DNA of 64,000 nt from Saposhnikovia divaricata (taxonomy: Eukaryota > Streptophyta > Magnoliopsida > Apiales > Apiaceae): positions 100,370,580 to 100,434,579 of the forward strand of contig CM071595.1 in the NCBI GenBank assembly GCA_036435485.1, in the 5' to 3' direction. Below the pieces are notes generated by a model. The model was not told where the DNA came from. It did not search any database and saw nothing but the letters and a program-made list of their open reading frames with translations. Positions 48,875 to 59,723 of this stretch are shown here, piece by piece; the first letter of the stretch is position 1, and each line of letters begins with the position of its first letter. The translations under genes and the position numbers were made by a program.

Positions 48875-49337
48875 CTATTACGATATAATTAAAGAGAGCG
48901 TTAACACATTAAACCACACATATAACAGTAGGAATTTATATGGAAAGGGGGTAATACCTCTAAATTGAAGCCCCAAATCCACTATACAAGCCCCAAATCC
49001 AAAGCCCAAAGCGAAAAGGCCCTGGAATCGAAAAGAGAGATCCATTAGTTGAAGTTTAAGTGAAGAAATCAAATCGATTGAACTCAAAACCAAGAACCCC
49101 TAATTTGTGAAGAAGCCCCAATTTAAAGAAGTCAAATCCTCAAATCCAAGCCCTAATCAGTTGAGCAACTCTAATTTGAACCAAAATACGTACTAACTTG
49201 AAGAAAATTAAAGAAAAATTGAGAGTCTTGCAAGAGAATTGAGAGTGAGGGCCGAGACAGTCAAAGAGAGTTGAGAGTGAGAGCGAGAGATTAAAAGAGT
49301 TGTGTTGTTTTTGTTTAAGTGTTATAAGTGAAATTTC
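48875..49337 (-). other. Leader-like sequence, no clear gene
   Basis: The minus strand reads like a plant 5' leader: a CT-rich tract (about 49300-49200), AAACCCTAAT-type phrases and a short open frame from 49038 with GFGFGA. The plus-strand phrase AGCCCCAAATCC recurs three times (48970-49000, 49109). A weak first exon is possible but unproven. Confidence 0.3.
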
Positions 49338-49700
49338 ATTCTGGCGGTATTTTTTGTCGCTTGCAAAATTTCGCTGCGAACTGTGCAAAATTTCACTGGG
49401 ATATTTTATTTTTGGGATATTTACACAAATATATATGTTTTTAACTTTTACATCTGTTTTTACCGTTACCTATTTACTCTTTCAGTTTTATACTACCGTT
49501 ACCTTCACTTTTTACTTTCTTTATTTTCAATTTTATGTTCTTCTTATTCGTTGTTCTATTCTCATCTTCTTCTTCTTCTGATTCTTCTTCTTCTTTGTTC
49601 AATTATCATCTTCTTCATTTACGAAACTTATCCTTCTTCTCCGGCGACCTCTACTACTCCGGCGACCTCTACCGTTCCGATTATCTCAGTATGTACATTC

Positions 49701-49706
49701 TAGCTC

Positions 49707-49767
<61 letters not shown>

Positions 49768-49848
49768 ATATATATGTATACATCTCTCTATATATGTATC
49801 TCTCTCTCTCTCTCACACACACACACATACACACACGCACAGTTTATT
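49701..49848 (+). repeat. (CT)n and (AC)n microsatellites in the ULP1-gene leader
   Basis: CTCTCT runs (about 49701-49765 and 49796-49815) are followed by ACACAC (about 49814-49842). CT-rich tracts near transcription starts are common in plants. The open frames over them are artefacts. Confidence 0.9.
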
Positions 49849-50227
49849 GATTGGAGTTTCAAACTGATTTTATGATGATTCAAGGCTTATTATGTGTAAA
49901 CATTTGTTCATTTGTGATTCAAGTGTTTGAATTAGTTGTTAATTGATGTTTAACTGTTTTGTTAACTGCACGTGTGATTATTGCCCTATTATTTTGTCTT
50001 AATTTGAATTTTTGTTGATGTAATTAGGTTTAAAAAATGTAACCTAATTGTGTAGATTTACAATTAAGTTTGCGAGATTATGTCGCCTTGTTGATGAGTC
50101 GTGAAATTGTAGCTGAGTCGATTCTGTTGTGCTTGTTTATATGATTATTAAATAATCAATTATTCAAATGGAATGAAGTTTATATATCATTTAGTAATCT
50201 ATAATTAGTTTTATATTGTGTAGTCGA

Positions 50228-50241
50228 GGCCCCGCAGGGGC
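50228..50241 (+). repeat. Hairpin module copy A (leader of the ULP1 gene)
   Basis: A perfect GGCCCCGCAGGGGC. The 5-bp GCCCC/GGGGC stem has a GCA loop. It lies in the probable 5' leader intron, about 490 bp upstream of the ATG at 50730. No TTGCAA array is attached. A degraded second copy (GGGCCCGTAGGGCA, about 50461) lies 230 bp downstream, with similar flanking text (TTCAAATTAA and TAATTAAGTTTCGAG). Confidence 0.8.
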
Positions 50242-51008
50242 ATATATTTTCAAATTAAATGTTCGAGATTATGTGCTAATTGCTGAATGTAACTGTTTTG
50301 TTAACAGAAATGGTGATTAGGCTTGTTTATGAGTCGGAAACTTGTAAAATGAGTCGATGCTACCTTACTTGTTTAGGTTTTGTTATAAGCAACTAGTCAA
50401 ATGGATTGAAATATATGAATAATGTAGTGATCTTCTATCAGTTTTAGTATGTGCAGTCAAGGGCCCGTAGGGCAGGCATCTTATAATTAAGTTTCGAGTA
50501 TATGTACGATTGTTTATGAGTCGACAACTTGTCAATGTGTCGATACTAATTTCCTTGTTTAGATGTTTTTATAAGCAAATAGTATTATGAAATGAAATTT
50601 ACATTTCAATTATTGATCTTATATCAGTTTTGTAATATATTTTCTATCATTCATATCTTCTTTTCGGATGTTTTGTTTATATATATATTAACCATTAGTT
50701 GGTTTGTATGTCTATTGACAGTTTTAAACATGGTGCACACACGATTCTCATCTTCCACGAGTTTAACAACGAAGTCAGATGTGCCGCCAACACGAAAGAT
50801 AACTAAGAAATCCAAAGCACCCTTGACAACTAAGAGGGCTAGGGCAGTCATCCAAGATGATCCGGTTTCTGTCGATGAGGCTTCCCCGGGTTCAACGTCC
50901 AAAGCTGTACTGCCTTCAAAACAAAAGAAAAATACAAAATCCAAGGCAACAGTAAAATATAAGAGGCCCAAGTTAGCCATCCATGACAATCCTATTCTTG
51001 TTAATGAG

Positions 51009-51238
51009 GTATTTTCTGAGTCTCATGTATCCTTGTTTGTGATATGAGTACAGGCCCCGCAGGGGTACTTGCCTTAAATTTCTATTTCTGTAAGGTGCAA
51101 CCATGTTTACATACTTTGCAACCATGGTTGCAAAGTATACAAACATGGTTGCTAATGTTGTAAACATGGTTGCAGCTTATAATTATACATTTGTAAAGGC
51201 TCACATATGAATCACACATGTATTGCATAATAATGCAG
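51009..51238 (+). repeat. Intron 1 with hairpin/TTGCAA module (copy C)
   Basis: A 230-bp intron with GGCCCCGCAGGGGT at 51053-51066. A degenerate array of GCAACCATGGTTGC-type palindromes follows (about 51090-51175), then a tail (TTATAATTATACATTTGTAA, then ...GCTCACATATGAATCACACA). The same tail closes the array in intron 5, so the two introns are homologous end to end. Confidence 0.85.
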
Positions 51239-52423
51239 GGGATGGATTATATTATTCCGGTTAAAGATCACAAGCCAGCCAAGCTAAGTACCAACAATAG
51301 GTATGAACTTATTACGGGTATATGGGACACATTATCATCGGAGCAGGTTGATCTATTTGCTGCTGGGTGCTTTGGAAATTTTGTGCGACTACCATCATTC
51401 AAGATACAACACCAACTCATCCACAACCTTCTGCTTAGACAAATAAATCAACCAAACAGTCATGAGATTTGTATTGGTGTTGCTGGAGTGAAGATGTCTT
51501 TTGGGATCAAAGAGTTTGCCCTTGTCACCGGTCTTAGGTGTTTTGGTTCAGTCAACAAGACGCGTTATGCTAGGCCTGAGAACAAATTCAGGGCTACATA
51601 TTTTTCAGACATTGCACGTGTATGTAGGAGCAGTGTGAAGAAGGTTTTTGACTCTCGAGGGTGGAAAACAGATGAGGATGCAGTGAATTTTGCAAAGCTG
51701 TACTTCTTGCAAAATTTCCTACTTAGCTCGACTTATGATTGTCCTGTCCCTAAAGGTGATCTGGATATTGTAGACAGTGGAGATTTTGATAATTTTTCTT
51801 GGGGTAAGGAAGTTTTCACATGCACTTTGGAATCATTGAAATATGCCGTGAGAACAACATCCAAGGACAATTATTATAGGCTTGTTGGTTTCCCGTACGC
51901 GTTTCAACTATGGTTTTATGAGTGATGTCCGTACCTGAATGGGAGATACTGCAATATGAAAGATGCTGGTTGTATCCCCCGTATGCTGAAATGGTCCGGT
52001 GAATATGCTTGCAAGTTCGGAGAAATGTATCAGACGTTGTCATTGACTGAATCAAAGGTATATTTCATTGCGTACCTTACCTACTTCTTCTTGCTTTATA
52101 TGTAAATATCATTTTAATTGACAAACACATTGTTTTTGTAGTTGCAATTAAGAAACATATCTCCAACTGAAAAGGAGATTGAAGAACTACAATTAGAAGA
52201 TATTGTTGATCGTGATGCTGCTATTGTTGGTCATCCTCCCCCATCATTTGTGGGTACTTCTACATCTTCTGATCGACCTCATTCTCGTATGTCACAGCTG
52301 GAAATGGAAAATAAGATTGCCTTGTTGACTTCCGAAGTAGATGGTTTAAAGAAGAGCATATCTGAGATGCGGTCGCACTTTTATTTGGAGTTCTCTAAGT
52401 TGCGTGCCATTGTCGATAAACAA

Positions 52424-52734
52424 GTACGTGTATCAGATGAATTACATATATTATAGTCTGTATACTTTGATTTTGAAGGCTTTTTTGTCAATTTTTTTTT
52501 GTTTTGATTTGTGTGGAGTAGGCCCCGCAGGGGCAGCCATCTTATTAGTCAGAGTCAACTAATTTCTATCAGTTGCAACATTTGCAACCTTGTTTGCAAA
52601 TGTTTGCAACCATTCGACCCTTACATCATTTATGTGATTTGCATTAGTTACAAATTTAAGTTGAGTTTAGTTCTAATTGTATGTGATTATTTCCGTTCCA
52701 CTTGCTAATTATTTTAAACCATATTTGACTTTAG
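52424..52734 (+). repeat. Intron 3 with hairpin/TTGCAA module (copy D)
   Basis: A 311-bp intron. GGCCCCGCAGGGGC lies at 52521-52534, followed by ATCTTATTAGTCAGAG, ATTTCTATCAGTTGCAAC and a short array to about 52611. The linker between hairpin and array matches the one at 59565-59594 (minus strand). Confidence 0.85.
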
Positions 52735-53811
52735 AATGGAAGCACTTTGGACCTTTTGTCACATTTGAATCAAGTTGCGGCCAATGTTGGTGATTGGGGT
52801 AGTTGGCCACAAAGCAAGCAAAATGTTGCTTATAATGATGTAGAAATTGCACATGAGGATGAGAATGTAGATGATGAGGGTGGGAATTTTGAGGATGCAT
52901 TTGAGAATGTACCGGATGAAAATGAGGCTGGGAATGATGTTTTCAACGAGGTTGAGAATAATGTTGAAGAGGGTGGGCAGGAGGTTGTAAATGATGGAAC
53001 CGATGTGCCAAAGGTTGCAGTTGAGGATAGTGAGGATGCATCAATGTCCGAAAATGGTTTGATTGATCTCGATAGGACAGTGAAGATGGCTGCGATGATA
53101 AATGATGATCATGACGATGATAATGTCCATAATGCGAATGTCACTGTTAATGATGATACTATTCCTGATTGTGCAACTACTCGTGCAGCAAGTGTTGATC
53201 ATGTTGCAGAAGTTGCAACATATATTGCAAAGGTATCAGTGGAGGATACAAATGTTTCAGTAGAGGTTCCAGAAGTTGCAGACCTTGAAACGGATGCCTC
53301 TTTTTTTGAACAAATATCTGCAAAAGACCTGTATGAGTTAGATCAGGCCGCGATTCGTGCAACTAAGAAAAAAAATGCAATAGTGGTAAATCATATTAGA
53401 TATTTCTTGTGATATGCATGCCTTAATTTCATTACATACTTCTTGTGATATGCATGCTTTTCATTACTATGCTTTTATCTTTCATTTCAAATAACTTGTA
53501 GTTATTTACTTTATTATAGGATCTTCTGCTAAACCCGTTGATAGGATTGGTATTCCACCTGAATCTGATTCTATTGTGCCTATCCTGGTTAAAACTACCC
53601 CTGCTATGCCAAAAAGGAGTGTTAAGCTTCCTACATATTTGCAATCACCATTTCTGCAAGATTTTGGTTCAAGCTCAAGCAAAAGTAATGAAGTTTTGAA
53701 GACTTTGAAAGGGGTTTCTGCATTGGACGACAATATCGGACAGTTGCCAAGTTTAGAAGCCATAAAAGGTTTCACAACTTGGCTGGATACTGGAATGATT
53801 ACGAAGAAAAA

Positions 53812-54135
53812 GTATGGCTTCAATTAAACACACACACGCATATAAATAGATAGATATTGATTCATATTTTTTCTTATTTGTGTTATTAGTACCGGCCCCG
53901 CAGGGGCACTGACCTTAATTGTCTATTTGTAACAGTTGCAACTTTTTCAACAATATTTGCAACCTTGTTTGCAACCATATTTGTAACCTTTGCAACCATG
54001 TGCACAAAGGTTGCAACCATGGTTGCAACCTTTGCAAACATGCTTGCAAAGGTTGCAAACAAGGTTGCAACTTATAATTATACATTTGTACATGCTCACA
54101 CATGGCTAACACATGTCATGCATATATTTTTCCAG
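53812..54135 (+). repeat. Intron 5 with hairpin/TTGCAA module (copy E)
   Basis: A 324-bp intron. GGCCCCGCAGGGGC lies at 53894-53907. A long array follows (about 53935-54071) with several perfect GGTTGCAACC palindromes, then the conserved tail (TTATAATTATACATTTGTAC) before the acceptor TTTTTCCAG. Confidence 0.9.
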
Positions 54136-55519
54136 GACGACCTCATTCTATTCGAGGAAAAACAATGTGATCAGCCCGCCTCTAGATTTAGGGGTTCATT
54201 CGATATCCGAAAAGATGTGGTTTCATACTTTGGAGTATGGTAGCACAAATGTCACCAAATCTGTAAGTTTTACTACCTGTTTAGTTTTTGATTGCATATG
54301 ACATTGTTACATGATTTCTTGCTAATTGATATGTCCAAAAATCTTTGTGCAGCATGTTGATGTATTTTTTTACCATTTGAGGAAAAAGGTGAATTCCAAC
54401 TCAAAATCTCCACGCAAAATTACTTCAGTCGATTCCACGTTTCAGAGTAGACTTGCTGCTCAGTTTGAAACTTATGATCCGAAAGATAATAAATATGTAA
54501 TTGATCAAGATATTAAGGGAATTGTCAAGGGTGAGATCATCGGTTGCAATACTCCTTGGGCTTCAAGCGATGATGTTTTATTTCCTATTTGGCTTGCTGA
54601 GAAAGAACACTGGATTCTTGGGAGATTAAACTTTATAGATAGGGAATTCCATGTCTACAATACATTGCAATGTGATGGTGTGAGCGATATTCTAGTCGAG
54701 GCAGCCAATCCATTCCTCCAGTTGTTGCCTGCTTATCTCAAGTCAACTGGTTTTTATGATCGGAAAGATATAAATTTCTCAAGCTATGCATATTCTAGAA
54801 AGGCAACTCTTGACTGTTTTGATGTCACTTTGCATCATTCAGAAATTAATTCATCACCTAAGTAAGTTCCAAAACTATTCACGTTTGTCAAGCTTATATA
54901 ATGTATACTTAGTTATATTATATTATATGATTTGATTGTTTTCCTTTTCTTGATACAGTGACAGCGGGATATACATGTTTTCATATGCCGAGTATTATGC
55001 TACTATGCCGGATTTTCCGCAAGGTGGACTAGATATTGGTGCTCACAGAAGTAGGCTTGCCTTATTGTTTTATTCCTACGGAATGTCAAAACAAATATAT
55101 GGCTACGAGAGTGATTCGGAGAACATTGCAAAGGCTCCAACAAAAAAAGCTCCATCAACAAATGCTCCAACAAGAAAGGCTCAAACAACAAAGGCTCCAA
55201 CGTTAAAGGCTCCAACAACAAAGCCATATGAGAGAAAGAGAAAGGCGGGAGATGTGAAGAAATGAGTCGCGACTTTTATGTTATGACATTAAGTAGTAGT
55301 AAAACAATGTTGCTGACATAACTATGTATTTCTTTTATGTTATGACTTTTATGTTATGACTTTTATGTTCGATGAATTTAATAGGACTTTGTTTTTCAAC
55401 TATGTTTGGTAATGGTTCGTTGTTTATTTATTTTATTCAATTATTAATGTTTGGTAATGGTTCAATAATTTATGGTCCTCAACTGGTAATGTAAATAAAA
55501 TTTGATTTTATGTGGAATA

Positions 55520-55715
55520 GGCCCCGCAGGGGCACCCATATTAATAGTAAGAGTATACTATATCGATCAGTTGCAACATTTGCAACCAAGGTTGCAACTT
55601 TTGCAACCTTGGTTGCAACTTTTGCAACCTTTTGCAACCATGGTTGCAACTGTTGAAAACTTGGTTGCAAATGTTGCAAACAAGGTTGCAACATGGTTGC
55701 AACAAGGTTGCAATT
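55520..55715 (+). repeat. Hairpin/TTGCAA module (copy F) between the ULP1 gene and the small ORF
   Basis: GGCCCCGCAGGGGC at 55520-55533, a linker ending ATCGATCAGTTGCAAC, and an array of at least ten TTGCAA cores to 55715. It is followed by TTCTACTCAAAAAAAAAAAT. It lies 255 bp after the ULP1-gene stop and 285 bp before the small ORF. Confidence 0.9.
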
Positions 55716-55764
55716 CTACTCAAAAAAAAAAATTGGAAATTTAGAAACTATTATTAAAGAGTGC

Positions 55765-55883
55765 AGTTGTGACTGTTCATATTTTAAGTTGTGACTGTTA
55801 ACATTTGAACAGTTGTGACTGTTCACATTTGAGCAGTTGTGACTGTTCACATTTGAACAGTTGTGACTCTTCATATTTCAAAC
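55765..55883 (+). promoter_or_regulatory. Tandem palindromic repeats upstream of the small ORF
   Basis: Five copies of AGTTGTGACTGTTCACATTT or close variants start at 55765, 55787, 55811, 55835 and 55859 (22-24 bp apart). Each junction CTGTTCACATTTGAACAG is a near-palindrome (CTGTTCA/TGAACAG). A TATA-like TTATAAAAG follows at about 55908. A row of identical inverted sites 30-150 bp upstream of a TATA box suggests binding sites for a dimeric regulator. The function is inferred. Confidence 0.7.
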
Positions 55884-55998
55884 TTAATACTATTTACAAC
55901 CCTCTGTTATAAAAGCCATGCTCTTTTCCATTGTCTCTCAGTCTTCTCCAACACAAACTTCCCACATATCTCTAAACCTTCTCCAACTAAATATTTCA

Positions 55999-56319
55999 AT
56001 GGCCCTCCTTCAAGATGATGATTTCTTTTATGAGGACTACACTGTTCGTATTGACGGTGTGTTCTACCAAGTTGAAGATATCCCGGAATCAATTCGTTCA
56101 AACCTCAGTTATGGAGACAATGTCCAGATCAATTGGTTTCAAATGGACTATAGGCTAGCAATACTAGACAAACAAGAATGGGAAAGGAAGATGATGGAGC
56201 GTAACGCTCGAATAATTGATTTTGCAAGCACCATGTCTCGCATTTTACATGCGAAGGAAAAAGCTTTGAAGGAAAAAGAAGCCAAGAAACAGAAAACAGA
56301 AGGAGCCTCTACTTCTTAG
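55999..56319 (+). CDS. Small intact ORF of unknown function in the MULE
   Basis: This is a 106-codon ORF. I chose the ATG at 55999 (context TCAATGGC) over the in-frame ATG at 55918, because the TATA-like box at about 55908 would place transcription start after 55918. The N-terminal half is acidic and aromatic (DDDFFYEDYTVRIDG, VEDIPESI, GDNVQINWF). Residues 55-100 form a likely basic coiled coil (KQEWERKMMERNARI, KEKALKEKEAKKQK), ending EGASTS. There is no zinc finger or membrane segment, and no stop or frameshift. I do not recognise a family. It has its own promoter-like region and sits between two repeat modules. Confidence 0.6.
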   Translation: MALLQDDDFFYEDYTVRIDGVFYQVEDIPESIRSNLSYGDNVQINWFQMDYRLAILDKQEWERKMMERNARIIDFASTMSRILHAKEKALKEKEAKKQKTEGASTS

Positions 56320-56479
56320 AATTATTATATGTAATGAATAATATATAATGCTTGTAGTTCTTGAAATTATTATATGAATGATTTAATATATAATGAAGAA
56401 TTATTTGTCTATTTTTTGTTGATTCTGTTCTGTTTATCAAGCACTAATTCTGTATTCTATGTTATGTACTGGATTCAAC

Positions 56480-56632
56480 TATATCGATCAGTTGCAACAT
56501 TTGCAACCTTGTTTGCAAATGTTGCAACCAAGTTTGCAACATTTGCAAACCATGGTTGCAAAAGTTGCAAATTTGGTTGCAACTGTTGGAAATAAAGTTG
56601 CAACAATTTTCCAATTCTACTCAAAATAAACA
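56480..56632 (+). repeat. TTGCAA array downstream of the small ORF (no hairpin)
   Basis: It starts with the same linker end as copy F (ATATCGATCAGTTGCAAC) and carries at least seven TTGCAA cores. It ends with TTCTACTCAAAATAAACAAA, again like copy F. The GC hairpin is absent. It separates the small ORF from the 3' end of the transposase gene. Confidence 0.9.
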
Positions 56633-56872
56633 AATAAAAATTGGAAAATTAGAAACACATGTCATATCTGTTCCATTAATAATTTAAACTTAATCAACTT
56701 GGTAATTCAGCATTTGCAACAATATTTGCAATAGTATTTCCAACGTAATATGTAAATAACTAATTTTTTTTTTCAATGGCGGACTTCTACAAGTTCTTCT
56801 ATTATGCCCACATTGACCGCATCTCCAGCATTTTAATTGTTGCATTGGTATAGTTGTCTCCCACGCAGCTTT

Positions 56873-59368
56873 TCACCTTCTCTTTTTTGGTCTTCCTACT
56901 CTGATTCTGCTTTTCGGGGGGTACATTGTCACCGCTTTAATGTCATCTGGTATTTCCCATGTATCTTTCTTGCCAACCGGATATACCAATTCTTTATAAG
57001 CAGCAAGCATTGATTCTCTTGTGTAATATGATGAACAATAATCATAAGGATCATGATTTACTTTATGCAAAACAGCAATTGCATGGGCACAAGGAAGTTG
57101 ATCCATCTGAAACCTGTTTTACAACAGAATATATATCATATAAAGATAAACGAAGAGCATGTATTTATAAAATTTCGTTGAAACACTATCGGGAATCACC
57201 TGTTGCATGTACAGCTTCTGGAAGCCAAATTAACTATAGCTTTCTTGTCCACATTACAAACTTCGAATATCGAGTCATTTGATGGATTCACCTGTTGATT
57301 TAACATTATTTTAAACAATAATTTAATTTGAAGTTTCATTAGAATGACAGAGGTTGTAAAGGTTGCAAACATGTTTGCAACTTCTGCAACCTTGTTTGCA
57401 ACTTTTGCAACCTTGGTTGCAACTTTTGCAACCATGGTTGCAACCTTGTTTGCAACTTTTGCAACCATGGTTGCAACTTTTGGAACCATGGTTGCAACTG
57501 ATAGAACTAGGTAGATCTACAATATTAAAGTAGTCAGATAATGCCGTCATATTTGTCGAGTACAAGTAATTGTTCTTTAGCATCAGCTCATACTTGGTTG
57601 TCAATTTTGTTGAGGTGTCATTTGCAATTTGCCTGTTTGTCCAACTCCACTTTTGTACCAAAGCACGCAAAGATTCTAACATTGTACATATCGGTAACTC
57701 TCTTATCTCTGTGATTACAGCATTCAGAGATTCTGCAATGTTAGATGTCAAGTTCGAGTATCTATTATTCACTGAGTAAACCCTTGCCCACTTGTCATAT
57801 CCAACTTGCTCTAAAAATGGTTGAATCCTGCTGTCAATATTTGCAAGTTGGTTCATGTGATATTCAAATTTATTTACAGTGTATGCATTGGCAGCATTAA
57901 AGAAATCAACCTTTATCTTGTTTGAGCTCCTCTTGAACTTACTTTTCAGGTTATTCAAGAGATGATAAATACAGAATCCATGTGGTACTTTCGGGTATAC
58001 TCTACTCGCTGCCTTAATGATGCTTTCATGACGATCAGAGATTATTGTCATGTTTTCTCGTACACTATAAGCTTGCTTGAACTTGTCAAAGAACCATTCC
58101 CATGCCATATCATTTTCTGAGTCCACTACGGAAAATGCCAATGGAAAAATTTTACCCCCTGCATCTTGAGTTGCTGCAACCAATAATGTACCTCCATGTA
58201 CTGATTTCAAGAACGTGCCATCAACAATGACAGTGGGTATGCAATTTATCCAGCCTTTCATCGAAGCATACAATGCCACAAAAACGTACCTGAAACATCC
58301 ATCTTCATCTTGTTTTGTTATAACCGCTGATCCTGGATTTGAACTATGCAACATGTATAGATAAGAGAAAAGTTCATAATACGATACGGTTTCATTTCCT
58401 CTCATCAGTTCTAAAGCTTTTTCTTTAGATCTCCAAGCTTTTCCATAGGTGACTTGTACTTTGTGATCTTTCTTCATGTCTCTCACGATATCAGCAACCG
58501 TGTACTTTGTTTTAATATTTGAAAACTTGTTTTTAATCATATCTGCAATGAGCGATGAGCTTGCATGTCGCTGATCTTTAAATCTGATCCCCAGATCACA
58601 TGTATGAATATCATGAAACTTTTTGATGACGAAACAATTTGTTTTCCCTTTCTTTGATGCTCGTAACATCCACTTACAACTTTTGTCAACACAAGAAACA
58701 AGATACTCTTTTTTACAAGACTTTTGCACACTATATTGGAAGTTCTTGTCGATCGCATAGTGGCCCAAAACAATCTTCAATGTCTCTTTATCTATGTATA
58801 CCTGATCAACTTCAATGTGCTTATGGTATTTGTTGCTAATGACCACATCCTTATTCAACTGGTTTTCTTCAACGCATTTGTCTGCAACTTCATCAAACAC
58901 AACAACCTGCCTAGCAATAATCTCTGCAAACTCAACATAGTCCGTAACCACATCCGAAACAGTACCAACAGACTGCTCATAAACAACATTTGATGCAACA
59001 TCTTCTGATTGTGTAGCCTCAAAGAACAACAAATCGCTTGTTGTGGAAAAAGGCTGGAGGCTTTTAATTTCATTCGTCAAGCATAAAGGGAACTTTGTGA
59101 AATCAGATTCCTTTTTCTTGAGCTCCAAATAGAACATGAGTTGACTATCATTTGTTATCTTAAAAGGAGGGTATCCATCTCTTACTTGATACTCTATTAT
59201 AAAACCAACTGACCCGGGTTCCAACTTCAGTTCATTGTATATCATTGCGACCAAGTTGTTGTAGTTGCAGTCGTTAGGAATCAACAATTCACATACCTCA
59301 AAGTTGATATAATTTTTGCATTCATCCCATACCCCATTGTGTTGGAGAATAACAGCAATGTTTTCCAT
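56873..59368 (-). CDS. mudrA: MULE transposase (MURA-type), 3 exons
   Basis: Exons 59368-57521, 57291-57200 and 57113-56873, with GT-AG introns of 229 and 86 bp that keep the frame (726 residues). The N-terminus has the GYPPFKI...FYLELKKK pattern of plant MULE proteins. A Cys/His DNA-binding region lies near residues 213-260 (CVDKSCKW, FHDIHTC). The DDE core has Asp near 382 (VDGTFLK), Asp near 441 (SDRHESI), a C-x2-H (CIYH) near 464 and Glu near 544 (AESLNA). A SWIM finger spans exons 2 and 3 (CTCN...CAHA). A TGA at 56875-56873 precedes an in-frame zinc knuckle (CWRCGQCGHNRRTC, about 56826-56785), so the protein may be truncated. It would cut and paste the element. It converges on the ULP1 gene. 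Confidence 0.9.
57292..57520 (-). repeat. Transposase intron 1, built of a TTGCAA array
   Basis: On the minus strand the donor GTAGAT is followed by TTCTATCAGTTGCAACCATG and at least ten TTGCAA/TTTGCAA cores (57510-57350). No GC hairpin is present. Without splicing it is open and encodes 65 more residues, a Cys-rich repeat (CNHGCKSC, CKQGC). Splicing restores the SWIM finger frame, so I treat it as an intron. Confidence 0.85.
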
Positions 59369-59429
59369 TTTTCTGCAACCAATTATAACATTAACATTTA
59401 AAAGTTGTTAACTGTAACTAATATTGATA

Positions 59430-59608
59430 TATAGTAGTTGCAACTTCTGCAACCTTGTTTGCAACTTATGCAACCTTGTTTGCAACTTATGCAACCTTGT
59501 TTGCAACTTATGCAACCATGGTTGTGAAGGTTGCAAACAGGGTTGAAAATGTTGCAACTGATAGAAATATTAGAATCTGACTAATAAGATTGGTGCCCCT
59601 GCGGGGCC
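59430..59608 (-). repeat. Hairpin/TTGCAA module (copy G) in the transposase leader
   Basis: In the minus-strand sense: GGCCCCGCAGGGGC (59608-59595), the linker ATCTTATTAGTCAGATTC, TTTCTATCAGTTGCAAC, then an array with several GCAAACAAGGTTGCATAAGT repeats to about 59432. It lies 60 bp upstream of the transposase ATG and 116 bp downstream of the REn-like ORF. Confidence 0.9.
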
Positions 59609-59723
59609 TGTTACACAGAAAATGAACAAATTAACAAATCCATAGATGTCATATCAGTTCCATTCATAACGATTCAATAAATGAACAAATGATATTGTAT
59701 CGATACAAATGAACAATTTAAAT

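Larger units (their letters stand above)
50730..55265 (+). pseudogene. DUF1985/ULP1-type protease gene of the MULE (8 exons, one stop)
   Basis: Exons: 50730-51008, 51239-52057, 52142-52423, 52735-about 53383, 53520-53811, 54136-54262, 54353-54861 and 54959-55265, with GT-AG junctions that keep frame (the exon 4 donor is uncertain). Exon 1 is Lys/Ser-rich. Exon 2 holds DUF1985 (LITGIWDTLSSEQ, GVKMSFGIKEFALVTGL). Exon 3 has a coiled coil and exon 4 is very acidic. Exons 6-8 hold the C48 peptidase region (MWFHTLEYG, HVDVFFYHLRKK, EKEHWILGRLNF). The catalytic His is present (54608-54610). The Asp position reads Asn (VYNTL, 54659-54661) and the Cys position reads Ser (DSGIY, 54963-54965). A TGA at 51923-51925 interrupts exon 2. 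The C-terminus carries Lys-Ala-Pro-Thr repeats. SUMO-protease activity is unlikely. Confidence 0.85.

Noticed and set aside
49535..49867. Ser/Leu-rich open frame over the CT repeats
   Set aside because: Product of a (CT)n/(AC)n microsatellite, with no family resemblance.
53935..54085. CRISPR-like array of TTGCAA units
   Set aside because: Spacers are tiny and themselves repetitive, and the setting is a plant gene intron. It is a palindromic repeat array, not CRISPR.
57323..57520. Cys-rich C-terminal repeat domain of the transposase
   Set aside because: As a default annotation I treat it as intron: GT-AG ends exist, splicing restores the SWIM finger, and the same array occurs in non-coding places. 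Kept only as a finding about retention.
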